Virus record (IMG/VR): IMGVR_UViG_3300046534_001250
Coordinates: 1-64,000 of that record
Reading direction: 5' to 3' (one strand)
Source of the DNA: a virus
DNA length: 64,000 bases
The stretch's first letter is position 1. Each line of letters begins with the position of its first letter. The notes below the pieces were generated by a model. It saw nothing but the letters and a program-made list of their open reading frames with translations, searched no databases and was not told the DNA's origin. Of the stretch, positions 22,648-30,612 are shown piece after piece. The translations under genes and the position numbers were made by a program.

Positions 22648-22678
22648 AAAAGCCACCCTTTGAGGTGGCTTTACTTTT
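22648..22678 (+). terminator. rho-independent terminator before dnaE
   Basis: AAAGCCACC and GGTGGCTTT pair around CTTTGA, followed by ACTTTT. Confidence 0.92.
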
Positions 22679-22704
22679 GAACACAGATAAACATAAGAGG
22701 AAAC

Positions 22705-24036
22705 ATGGAACCAGAACAGAATCAATTTGTACATCTTCACGTGCACACCGAGTACTCAACTTTGGATGGCATCAATCGAGTTGATCAAACACCAGATCAT
22801 ATCAAAAGCATGGGGCAAGAAGCTGTAGCTATTACAGACCATGGTAACGTCGCTGGCACTTACGACTTCTTCAAAGAATGTAGAAAGTCAGACATCAAAC
22901 CAATCCTTGGCATGGAAGCTTATTACACAGTAAATGATAAATCAGCGCGTGAAAAAGACGAAGATGGAAAGAACTACTACCATTTAATCCTTCTTGCTAA
23001 GAACAACATAGGGTTAAAGAACCTCTATGCTATATCTACTAAAGCTTTTACTGAAGGTATGTATTATAAGCCTAGGGCAGATGATGCTTTGCTGGCCGAA
23101 CATTCCGAAGGAATTATAGCCACAAGTGCCTGCCTTGGGAGCAGGGCTTCCCAGCTTATCTTAGCTGGTAGGAACGATGAAGCTGAACGACTTATCCTGC
23201 ATCACGCCGCTATCTTTAAAGGCAACTTCTTGATCGAGATCCAACTACACGACGATGATCAACAGCTAGTTAATGCAGTACTAATCCTTATAGCCAATAA
23301 GCACGGCCTGCCAATCATACTAAGTAATGACTGCCACTACCAACATGAAGTCGACAAAGAACTACACGAGCAGGCTCTCTGTATGTCAACGAATATGATT
23401 ATGTCAGATCCTCCCTGGAATCCAGAGTCTAAAGGAACTGCGACAGGCAAGACTCGATTCTCTTTCGGAGACATTGACGTCCACGTAGCCTCGACTGAAT
23501 GGATGTGGAAGAAGGCAAAAGCTCTAGGCATCCCATTAGAAGCTATTACAAACACTAGGTACGTAGCCGACATGATTGACGACTCGTCTTACTTCATGGA
23601 CAAGAAAAACCGCTACCCGTCATTCCCTGGACTCAGTGGGCTCCCACCATGGGAGGCTCTTGAGAACTTATCAAAGCAAAAGCTTATGGAAAAAATGGGA
23701 GGTATGCCGCCGGAAGAATACCGGGATAGAATGAATAGCGAACTAGCAGTTATTAAGAAGATGGGCTTCTACGACTATCTTCTTATCGTTGAAGACTTCT
23801 GTACTGGTGCTCGCTCTGAGGATGTATGGATTGGCCCAGGACGAGGAAGCGCAGCAGGATCATTAGTAGCTTATGCGCTAGGGATCACGCAAGTAGATCC
23901 TATCAAGTACGGCTTAATCTTTGAAAGATGGCTTAATTACGGGCGTGCCGCAACCCCGCTTATCTTTGATAGGCAAATGATTAAACAAATAAAGGAAACA
24001 CATGTACCAAAAACAACCTGTGGCCACAGTCACTGA
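22705..24036 (+). CDS. dnaE: DNA polymerase III alpha subunit, N-terminal fragment (PHP and first palm part)
   Basis: A 443-residue fragment with AGAGGAAAC ahead of ATG. The PHP domain begins with LHVHTEYSTLDG and contains AITDHGN and GMEAYY. Further on come SNDCHY and the palm motif GRGSAAGSLVAYALGIT (about residue 379), DPIKYGLIFERWLN. In intact DnaE this is followed directly by the catalytic PDIDIDF motif. Here the frame leaves the family after GRAATP and ends with about 25 unrelated residues. The catalytic Asp residues are all in the next fragment at 27706. It is either one subunit of a split polymerase or a remnant after insertion. Confidence 0.92.
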   Translation: MEPEQNQFVHLHVHTEYSTLDGINRVDQTPDHIKSMGQEAVAITDHGNVAGTYDFFKECRKSDIKPILGMEAYYTVNDKSAREKDEDGKNYYHLILLAKNNIGLKNLYAISTKAFTEGMYYKPRADDALLAEHSEGIIATSACLGSRASQLILAGRNDEAERLILHHAAIFKGNFLIEIQLHDDDQQLVNAVLILIANKHGLPIILSNDCHYQHEVDKELHEQALCMSTNMIMSDPPWNPESKGTATGKTRFSFGDIDVHVASTEWMWKKAKALGIPLEAITNTRYVADMIDDSSYFMDKKNRYPSFPGLSGLPPWEALENLSKQKLMEKMGGMPPEEYRDRMNSELAVIKKMGFYDYLLIVEDFCTGARSEDVWIGPGRGSAAGSLVAYALGITQVDPIKYGLIFERWLNYGRAATPLIFDRQMIKQIKETHVPKTTCGHSH

Positions 24037-24232
24037 ACCACAAATAGATATGATGTATCGTCATTTTAGAAATGCGATGCGTAAAAACTCTTGGCCAATT
24101 CCAAACCGCACAGAGTTCAGACAAATCTGTGTCATCTCGTTAGATCCAGAGGTTGAAGTCAAAGACGGCAAAACCGCTGTTGATAGCATCATCGCCGACT
24201 ACGAACTTATATTAGGCGGCTACGATGGATGA
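24002..24232 (+). CDS. hypothetical protein (76 aa)
   Basis: ATG at 24002 has AAAGGAAA upstream and overlaps the tail of the first dnaE fragment. No family is recognised. It lies in the segment that separates the dnaE pieces. Confidence 0.65.
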   Translation: MYQKQPVATVTEPQIDMMYRHFRNAMRKNSWPIPNRTEFRQICVISLDPEVEVKDGKTAVDSIIADYELILGGYDG

Positions 24233-24503
24233 CATGCTAGGCAAGCCTGTTAAAGTAGGCGACTACTTTTTACTGGCAGTAGGTAATCCTCGATATGGAG
24301 GTATCGTTGCCTCTGTAGGCAAAGTAGTAGGCAGCACGGAAAAGATGTGGACGTGTGCTCGTATTATAGATATGCGCAAAGACACATTGAAGCTTAAGGT
24401 CTCTAACTGTAAGGCTAAGAAGTTCTTAGTTGTCCCAAGTACCGTCATCGATCAGTGGCCAGAAGCAAAAAAGCTTCTGGATTCAAAAGATTTAAAAGTT
24501 TAA
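24225..24503 (+). CDS. hypothetical basic protein (92 aa)
   Basis: The product starts with GKPVKVGDYF and contains VGKVVGSTEK and many Lys residues. The GDY strand followed by a VGST turn is loosely like the paralogue family at 15783-16837, but too weak to join it. It ends just before a terminator shared with the reverse-strand cassette. Confidence 0.6.
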   Translation: MDDMLGKPVKVGDYFLLAVGNPRYGGIVASVGKVVGSTEKMWTCARIIDMRKDTLKLKVSNCKAKKFLVVPSTVIDQWPEAKKLLDSKDLKV

Positions 24504-24507
24504 AAAC

Positions 24508-24532
24508 CAGGGCTGTGAAAGCAGCCCTGTTA
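24508..24532. terminator. bidirectional terminator between convergent genes
   Basis: CAGGGCTG and CAGCCCTG form a perfect 8-bp stem. It lies between the plus-strand gene ending at 24503 and the reverse-strand patatin gene ending at 24530. T/A-rich flanks on both sides allow use in either direction. Confidence 0.75.
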
Positions 24533-25393
24533 TCCTAACTTACGCCTGTTGATCCAAGCTCGCTTACCGGCTTCGACACGCCGCTTATCAATTTCTGGGC
24601 CGAATTCGAAACTGCCCCCAACATCTTCTATATTATCTGGAGCCGATAGAAATACTTCCATGTCTAAGGCATACTTGTTTAGCCTGGCAATATCATTGTT
24701 TAATACATTTCCGACATGTATCTCAGAAAGCTGCTCGATTACTCCAAGAGCACCTTTCTTCCACTTGCCATAAGTACGATCCTCTACGCGGTAAGGACTG
24801 GCCCCGATCGCATATAGCCTCGTGCATGTTTGGCGAGCTCTTTCAGGCAACGGTGGGTAAACAGCAACGCCACCGCCATCCATGTATCTCCAACCTTCTA
24901 CAGGCTCATGATAAGGCAGGATGGCACTACTGCGCCCAATCCACATCAGTTGATCATCGATACTAAGCTCATCAATTCGAATTAACTTGGCCCCAGGAAG
25001 ATATTCAGGATCGATCCCACTAGGCGCCCAACTACTCCTGTCTGTAACCAATACCCAGCATTCTACCACGCAGGGATTTTCTTCTAAGTAGGGACGTAGT
25101 CGCCGCATAAAGACATTAAGACTCTTCCACCCATTTAAGGGGTTGATGTCGTTAACTCTCTGGACATCTCGCTCCTTAACGATATTGTTACTAAATTCTT
25201 CCAGCGCACTCATGGCATTTGCAGCAGCAAAACGAGCAGCAGTAGCTCCAATACTATTGCCAACAAATCCGTCAGGATGCTTTCCAGTGATAGCCAAGGC
25301 TTCATCAATAGCGCCCTGAATCTGCGGAAGCTCACTTCTTCCTCTGGCTCCACCACCACTAATTATAAACCATACGTTAGGGCGCTTCATCAT
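24530..25393 (-). CDS. patatin-like phospholipase
   Basis: A 287-residue protein with the patatin oxyanion motif SGGGARG (residues 12-18), the nucleophile motif GNSIG with Ser47, and a later DGGG holding the catalytic Asp of the Ser-Asp dyad. The order and spacing fit the family, whose members hydrolyse acyl chains from phospholipids. No signal peptide is seen. It is the last gene of a reverse-strand cassette behind three probable virion genes, and its start overlaps the stop upstream. It might act on host membranes during entry or lysis, or be carried in the virion; this is inference. Confidence 0.85.
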   Translation of the reverse strand: MMKRPNVWFIISGGGARGRSELPQIQGAIDEALAITGKHPDGFVGNSIGATAARFAAANAMSALEEFSNNIVKERDVQRVNDINPLNGWKSLNVFMRRLRPYLEENPCVVECWVLVTDRSSWAPSGIDPEYLPGAKLIRIDELSIDDQLMWIGRSSAILPYHEPVEGWRYMDGGGVAVYPPLPERARQTCTRLYAIGASPYRVEDRTYGKWKKGALGVIEQLSEIHVGNVLNNDIARLNKYALDMEVFLSAPDNIEDVGGSFEFGPEIDKRRVEAGKRAWINRRKLG

Positions 25394-26265
25394 TATGGAG
25401 CCCAGGGAGCAAGTTTCGATAACAAATACATTTGAATCGTTACGCCTTCGGCAACCGGCACATCTAACCAGGCAAAATCAACTGAAGAGCTATCTGCTAC
25501 AGCTTCGTGCAGAGTTCTTGAACCACTTGTCAAGAAAGCAGAATCAGCACCTTTTAACGAAACTAAATAAGCTGTGCCACCAGTTGAGGGGTCTGCAGAG
25601 TTGTTGAGTGCCAAGATTGCACTGCCAATAACAGCTGAAAGCTCATCAATGACATTTTGTCTACGCCGACGACCAGCAGCAATACTAGGACCTGCTGCTG
25701 AAAGAGAACCAGGAGTCGCAGCAGCAGTGTTGAAGCGTTCAGCATATTCAAGCCAAGACTCACTACTAGTCTTAAGCAAAGGAGAAGCAAGAGTAACGTA
25801 GGGTTTAAATCTATACTTAGTTGCACAAACATTACCAGCAGTATCTAGCCACTGAATGGTCATAAGTCTACAGTAGGGGCCGACACTATTAGTCTGAGCA
25901 CTCGGAGCTGGCCAGTAAGTCGATAGCTCTTTTATCACCGTATCTGCAGAGCTATTAATGAGTTCAGTTCTAACCTGGTGACCGTACTCAAAAACTTCAG
26001 TTCGATCAAGCCTGGTCATTAAGCCAGACTTGTAATTAAAAGCAGTAAGCGGTCCCCAAAGACTATCAGCAGGAAGAAGAGCCAACAACCTAGCAGGTGC
26101 ATCTTCAACGTACCATCCATTCTTGACAATAAGCTCTTCTAAGTCAGTATCCGTACTGAAAACCTCTAATGTTTGATTGTCACTTTGAGACATAGTTGCG
26201 CCTGTAGCAGCAACCCAGTTAAAGAGTTCAGCGGACTTGTATCCATAATGATGTATTAAGCTCAT
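25393..26265 (-). CDS. probable virion protein (290 aa)
   Basis: ATG at 26265 has GGGGAG upstream and overlaps the preceding stop. The product is rich in Ser, Thr and Ala with alternating strands. An Arg cluster (GRRRRQN) precedes a helix and a C-terminal beta-domain ending in hydrophobic residues. Composition and neighbours suggest a tail or appendage protein. No family is recognised. Confidence 0.55.
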   Translation of the reverse strand: MSLIHHYGYKSAELFNWVAATGATMSQSDNQTLEVFSTDTDLEELIVKNGWYVEDAPARLLALLPADSLWGPLTAFNYKSGLMTRLDRTEVFEYGHQVRTELINSSADTVIKELSTYWPAPSAQTNSVGPYCRLMTIQWLDTAGNVCATKYRFKPYVTLASPLLKTSSESWLEYAERFNTAAATPGSLSAAGPSIAAGRRRRQNVIDELSAVIGSAILALNNSADPSTGGTAYLVSLKGADSAFLTSGSRTLHEAVADSSSVDFAWLDVPVAEGVTIQMYLLSKLAPWAP

Positions 26266-27221
26266 AGCGTTGCTCCCCAAGGACTAGACTTTGTAGCAAG
26301 TTTCTTTAAGCCAAGTAAGACTTTTCTGCCAGACACACCGGTAGTATGAGCGCATAAGCCAGCATAAGTGTGTTGCCCACGACTACTAGCTGGAGGGATA
26401 TTTGTAGTCAAAAGACCAGAAGTGATAGTTGCATCTTCTACACCAGCTTCTCTAATCGCCCAGTGAATCCTTACGCCACCATCAACAAGAAATCCAAGTT
26501 CATAATTTTTGCCCTTTACAAACGCAACACCTGTATCAACAACAGTTGAGGTAGCGCTTCCATCATTATGAATTACCTCCCAGGTTGTGCCCTGGCTTCC
26601 ATCAGAAGACAATCTAATAGAAACATGAGGCTCGCTTGTACTTGACTTTGGATCAGCAAGCTGAAGACCTTCAAAGCCACTGCTCGTTAAGGCGTTGACT
26701 TTCCATCTCAAAACCAAACCAAGCCTGCACCAGGTCAAGACTGCATCTGACTCTGTACCTACTATCCAAGAGACCCCATGCGCTCCGTCAGCAGCAAAGC
26801 CGTTGTAGGTCTCTCTAGTAGTAGCAATCCCATCAACAGCCGCGCTACATGCAAGGTCTAACATTGTGCCAACACCGACTACTTGAAGATAGTCTGTTGA
26901 GCTAGAAACGTTGCTATGATTAGGGTTTGAAGTGTTTGAGAAAGCAGTACTTCTGTTTAAGACAAATGCTGCTCCGTACGAGTACTGGTTTATTATGCTG
27001 AAGACATCATTGCTTACGCCGCCGCCACCACCGCCAACAGGTTCATAAAGAGCATCAGCTTCAGCTTCAGTTAGTAGATTGGCAGCAGTAATCTGAGTAT
27101 CTGCAATACCAGGAGCCAAGGCATTAACTCGTGCATCAACTTCTGTTTCATCTGCACTGATAGCTTGGACCCCGGCTTCAGTCATGCCGCTAGTTGCTAC
27201 AGTTTTAGATAAACCAGCCAT
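26262..27221 (-). CDS. probable tail-fibre or virion surface protein (319 aa)
   Basis: A helical N-terminal part with LLTEAEADALYEPV, typical of tail-fibre shaft ends, leads into a six-Gly linker near residue 65. A 250-residue Ser/Thr/Gly-rich beta-domain follows and contains VSIRLSSDGS and TTWEVIHNDG, resembling a jelly-roll. The arrangement suggests a receptor-binding or fibre-tip protein. The start overlaps the previous stop by one base. Confidence 0.6.
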   Translation of the reverse strand: MAGLSKTVATSGMTEAGVQAISADETEVDARVNALAPGIADTQITAANLLTEAEADALYEPVGGGGGGVSNDVFSIINQYSYGAAFVLNRSTAFSNTSNPNHSNVSSSTDYLQVVGVGTMLDLACSAAVDGIATTRETYNGFAADGAHGVSWIVGTESDAVLTWCRLGLVLRWKVNALTSSGFEGLQLADPKSSTSEPHVSIRLSSDGSQGTTWEVIHNDGSATSTVVDTGVAFVKGKNYELGFLVDGGVRIHWAIREAGVEDATITSGLLTTNIPPASSRGQHTYAGLCAHTTGVSGRKVLLGLKKLATKSSPWGATL

Positions 27222-27604
27222 TACCACACCACCAGCTGAATAACAGCTGGAGTAGCCAGCGTCATAGCAGTAATCTCAATAGAAGAAACACTGACTCCAT
27301 CTACAAGTTCGATTAGAGCGCCTATGTCAGTGAACGTAGCGAACGCAGGGTCTCCGCTCCAGATGTCAGTACTATCAACATGGTTTGTAGACCGACCGAA
27401 ATCAGTTTGGATGTGCCTGGAAATAAGGTTATTAACCTTGTAACTAACACTATCAGTAGCAGATGTAGTTATCATTTTTAGCCCACGAGCAGGCCTGCCT
27501 AACACATCATCGATATTAATACGATCGCCGACAGCAACGTCAGTGATCACAACCGTACGTTGTGCACTAGGTACAGAACGCGGGACTTTGTTTACAGTAG
27601 CCAT
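27221..27604 (-). CDS. probable virion protein (127 aa)
   Basis: ATG at 27604 has GGAGATAACA upstream and is better than the upstream ATG at 27640. The product is rich in Val, Thr and Ser with beta-strand alternation. It is the first gene of the reverse-strand cassette that also holds the fibre-like and patatin genes. Confidence 0.55.
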   Translation of the reverse strand: MATVNKVPRSVPSAQRTVVITDVAVGDRINIDDVLGRPARGLKMITTSATDSVSYKVNNLISRHIQTDFGRSTNHVDSTDIWSGDPAFATFTDIGALIELVDGVSVSSIEITAMTLATPAVIQLVVW

Positions 27605-27705
27605 TGTTATCTCCAGGTAGATGATGCCGGAGAGCACCATTCAATTACTTAAGAGTATAGCATTTTCTTGATTCAAAATCAGTTCCATTTACTAAAAGGA
27701 TAAAA
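27605..27705. promoter_or_regulatory. divergent intergenic region between the cassette and the second dnaE fragment
   Basis: About 100 AT-rich bases lie between two divergent genes. It must hold start signals in at least one direction. GAGTATAGCAT and TTGATTCAAAATC are possible promoter pieces but no clear -35/-10 pair can be defined. An AAAAGGATAAAA ribosome site precedes ATG 27706. Confidence 0.4.
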
Positions 27706-28881
27706 ATGACAAACTTAACTAGCTGGTACATACCAGAAAGATTAAAAACTGTGGACCCAGACTTTCTTTCATTTGAAGAGGACCTATCCACTCAAGAAGA
27801 TAGACTAACAATATGGAACCTAGCAGAATCTAGAGCACTAGGAACTCTGCCTAATCCGCACAATAGTATCCTGCTCTACGTTACTGGCCTGACAGACGAC
27901 TTTGATCCCATCAAAGCACGAGTAGATACCACTGGGGGAAGTCCGCCAGATATTGATATTGACTTTGAATCACTCAATCGAGACAAAGCAATTGCATGGG
28001 TAATTAACAAGTGGGGGCAAGATAACGTCGCCAACATCATAACCCATGGTACATTCAAGCCAAAGAGTTTAACGCGGAGATACTTCAAAATAACTGAAGA
28101 AGAACCTCGATTAATGCAAGACATTTTGGAAGCTGTACCTAAACCTCTCTTCGGAAAAGAGGCTACTTTAGCTGAAATCATTCAGGGCAACGAGGACAAA
28201 AACTATGAACCTCACCCTCGACTAGCAACAGACGGAAAGTATAAAGGCTGGTACAAGTTCGCTAGCCAGTTAGAAGGAATGATTACTAACTTTGGAATCC
28301 ATGCAGGCGGAGTAGTCATTAGTGACTTCCCTATCTACGAACAGGTTCCAATGTGGAAGAACTCTAAGAGTGAGCGCATTACCCAGTTCGATATGCACGA
28401 GGTAGAAGACCTCGGGCTAATTAAGTTTGACTTCTTAGGTGTTAATAATATTGACATCATCAAGGAAGCTTGTAGGCTTGTAGGCGAAAACCACGGAATA
28501 ACGTTAGATCCGTACCAGATACCAGACCATGACAAGCGAGCATACGCGCTCCTTAACAGTGGGTTGCTTTGCGGAATCTTTCAGATGGAAACTAGTGGCT
28601 CGGCCAGAGATCTCATCATGCAAATCCTCCCAACAAGTATCGAAGACCTTAGTGACATCAGCGCGTTAAACAGACCTGGTCCACTTGAGAATCATTTCCA
28701 TACGCTCTACATGGAAAACAAAGCCAATGGGTACGCGCCAGAAGGCATCAACGAAATCGTTGCAGACATTACCAAGAGTACCCACTATACGATCATCTAC
28801 CAAGAACAGGTGATGGCAATCGTATCGCGACTCGCAGGCTTTACCTTGAGGGAGGCAGATGATGTCCGCAGAGCAATGGGT
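27706..28881 (+). CDS. dnaE: DNA polymerase III alpha subunit, catalytic fragment, first exon
   Basis: This frame has its own ribosome site and codes 392 residues before the intron. Residues 82-86 in PPDIDIDF hold Asp82 and Asp84, matching E. coli Asp401 and Asp403. The third catalytic Asp region, the HAGGVVIS motif, KFDFLGV, the RPGPL motif and the YQEQVMAI segment follow in the right order. The 80-residue N-terminus is not a normal DnaE domain. Its end, SILLYVTGLTDDFDPIK, resembles the SLVAYALGITQVDPIK end of the first fragment, as if that strand-helix piece were supplied twice. The exon ends after RRAMG and continues at 29266 by splicing, giving an 840-residue product. Confidence 0.9.
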
Positions 28882-29265
28882 TAACAACAAAATTCTTTAT
28901 ACGCTATACTCCAACCGAGAGGCAAGTATGCACGCTAAAAGAAAAGCCCGGTATCTGGGTGACCAGATGCAAAAACCACCCCGTGAATTGCTGGGAAGTC
29001 CTGAAGAGGATGATCAGCAGCCAAGCCCTGAGAGCAATCTCTCGGAAGGTTCAACGACTAGTTCAAACGTTCTCACCGAGAATATGAAGGACCACGAGCG
29101 CGGGGCATCAATACCATTCAAAGAAATTATCTCTGCACATCTAATGACAGCAGAGACCAAACTTAAATTTGAATACATATTTGATGATGATATAGTCTGA
29201 GCTACGTATATAACAAAGCAAAACGTAGAAGCGCAGGATAAAGAGCCTGCGCGATAACATAACTG
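28882..29265 (+). ncRNA. group I self-splicing intron in dnaE (384 bases, no internal ORF)
   Basis: The exon ends in T (GGGT, 28881) and the intron ends in G (29265), as group I introns do. GCCC at 28946-28949 can serve as guide, pairing with GGGT through the U-G splice pair. A TCTGG-GTGA-CCAGA hairpin fits P2. AATTGCTGGGAA (28986-28997) is element P. ATCAGCAGCCAAG (29013-29025) is element Q, and P4 pairs TGCTG with CAGCA. GTTCAACGACTAG (29049-29061) is element R and GATATAGTCT (29188-29197) is element S, with P7 pairing GACTA/TAGTC. TTCTC/GAGAA makes P8. Two hairpins follow as P9-type stems. Splicing joins RRAMG directly to KKKMS, restoring the conserved MGKKK motif of DnaE. Confidence 0.95.
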
Positions 29266-30612
29266 AAAAAAAAGATGTCCGTACTTGAGGCAGTTAAGCC
29301 CAAGTTCATTACAGGATGCCTAGCAAGCGGTACGACCTCAGGAGCCGCTGAAGCTCTTTGGAAGCAGTTGATTCTATTCAGTCACTACGGCTTCAACAAG
29401 TCACACAGCGTCGCTTACAGTGTCATTACGTACGTGTGTGCATACCTAAAAGCCAACTATCCAGCAGAATTCTTCTGTGCCCTCATGACTATCCGTAGTC
29501 AGACGATGGCTACTAAGGATTGGTGCCTTAAGGCGCCAGAGTATGTGCAAGAGGCAGAGAACATGGGGATCCGTATCCACGGACCCAACGTTCAGCAAAG
29601 TAACATCGGCTTCAGTATCGTAGAGAAGGAGATTTACTTTGGACTTAATGCCATCAGAAATGTAGGTATTACAGGTGCCAGAAGTGTAATGCAGGCACGA
29701 GGAAACCGTCGATTTAAAGACGTCAATGACTTCGTCTTCAGGATTGACCGCCAGAAAGCAAACACGAAAGTGTTCGCAGCCCTAATATACGCTGGAGCCT
29801 TTGACAGAATGGGGTACGACAGAAATGAATTGCTAACCAGCGCAAGAGCCCTCTATGATTATCCAAAAGATTATCAAGACTCTGTAACTAGAGACGCAGA
29901 CATTGTTGTCAGAGACAGGCAAAACATAGTGGTTGAAACGCGAAGAGAAGAGATAAGACTTCTTGTTAAGGAAGCTAAGGCTCTCAACCGAAAAGCCTTA
30001 AAGGCTAATCTGCCTGTGTCAGAAGAGACTGAATACTGGGTGGAATACACTCAGTATATTAAGGACTTGAAGGCAAAAGCGGCAGACATTAAACAGGCAG
30101 AGGAGGAGTTGGAAAATCATTTTGACCAAAGAGAATTAAAAGACTACCTAGAAGCAGCATCGCTAAGAAAGCTGCCAGCACTTAAACCTAAGCCTAAGCC
30201 AGAAGTAGTTATTGTTTCTAGGAGCACTACGATTAGTTTGTCAGTAGACCAGCTAATTATGCAAGCCGATTACATTGGTTGCTACTTGGGTGACAATCCA
30301 GCGGCAATCATTTTCCCAGAAGCTGAGGCAATCGCCGCAGTAGAAGACTGCGACTACACTATTATTTGTGGAGTCGTAACCAAAGTGAAAGAAATCATGA
30401 CAAAAGCAGGAGACCCAATGGCCTTCTTGCAGATTGGAGACGGAACTGCCATGGCAGAGATCGTCGTATTCCCTAAGCAATTTAAACGCTTTCACGAGAA
30501 CAAAACGTTCCCTGCCGAAAAAGATCTAGCTCAGTTTGCTGGACGTATAAAAGGCATGGAACCGATCACGATGCTAGCGGATCAAGTCGAAATTTACAGG
30601 AGACCTGAATGA
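29266..30612 (+). CDS. dnaE: DNA polymerase III alpha subunit, catalytic fragment, second exon
   Basis: The exon begins AAAAAAAAG, coding KKK before Met at 29275, so the polymerase continues in frame after splicing. It holds the conserved YGFNKSHSVAYSV, YLKANYPAEF segments, the tandem helix-hairpin-helix part and a C-terminal OB-fold (near IICGVVTKVKEI, AEIVVFPKQF). Its 448 residues complete an 840-residue catalytic subunit. Without splicing the piece could only start at the internal ATG, which has no ribosome site. The stop overlaps the ATG of the metallophosphatase gene. Confidence 0.92.
   Translation, partial: KKKMSVLEAVKPKFITGCLASGTTSGAAEALWKQLILFSHYGFNKSHSVAYSVITYVCAYLKANYPAEFFCALMTIRSQTMATKDWCLKAPEYVQEAENMGIRIHGPNVQQSNIGFSIVEKEIYFGLNAIRNVGITGARSVMQARGNRRFKDVNDFVFRIDRQKANTKVFAALIYAGAFDRMGYDRNELLTSARALYDYPKDYQDSVTRDADIVVRDRQNIVVETRREEIRLLVKEAKALNRKALKANLPVSEETEYWVEYTQYIKDLKAKAADIKQAEEELENHFDQRELKDYLEAASLRKLPALKPKPKPEVVIVSRSTTISLSVDQLIMQADYIGCYLGDNPAAIIFPEAEAIAAVEDCDYTIICGVVTKVKEIMTKAGDPMAFLQIGDGTAMAEIVVFPKQFKRFHENKTFPAEKDLAQFAGRIKGMEPITMLADQVEIYRRPE

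Noticed and set aside
24036-27706. Split intein or trans-splicing group I intron joining the two DnaE fragments
   Set aside because: Fragment one does not end with an intein-type Cys/Ser start block and fragment two has no His-Asn end; no intron core elements were found next to the break. Both fragments have normal ribosome sites.
28859-29200. A 113-codon reading frame overlapping the end of the dnaE exon
   Set aside because: It lies across the group I intron core; its codons coincide with the P, Q, R and S elements, and it has no family resemblance. It is not a homing endonuclease.
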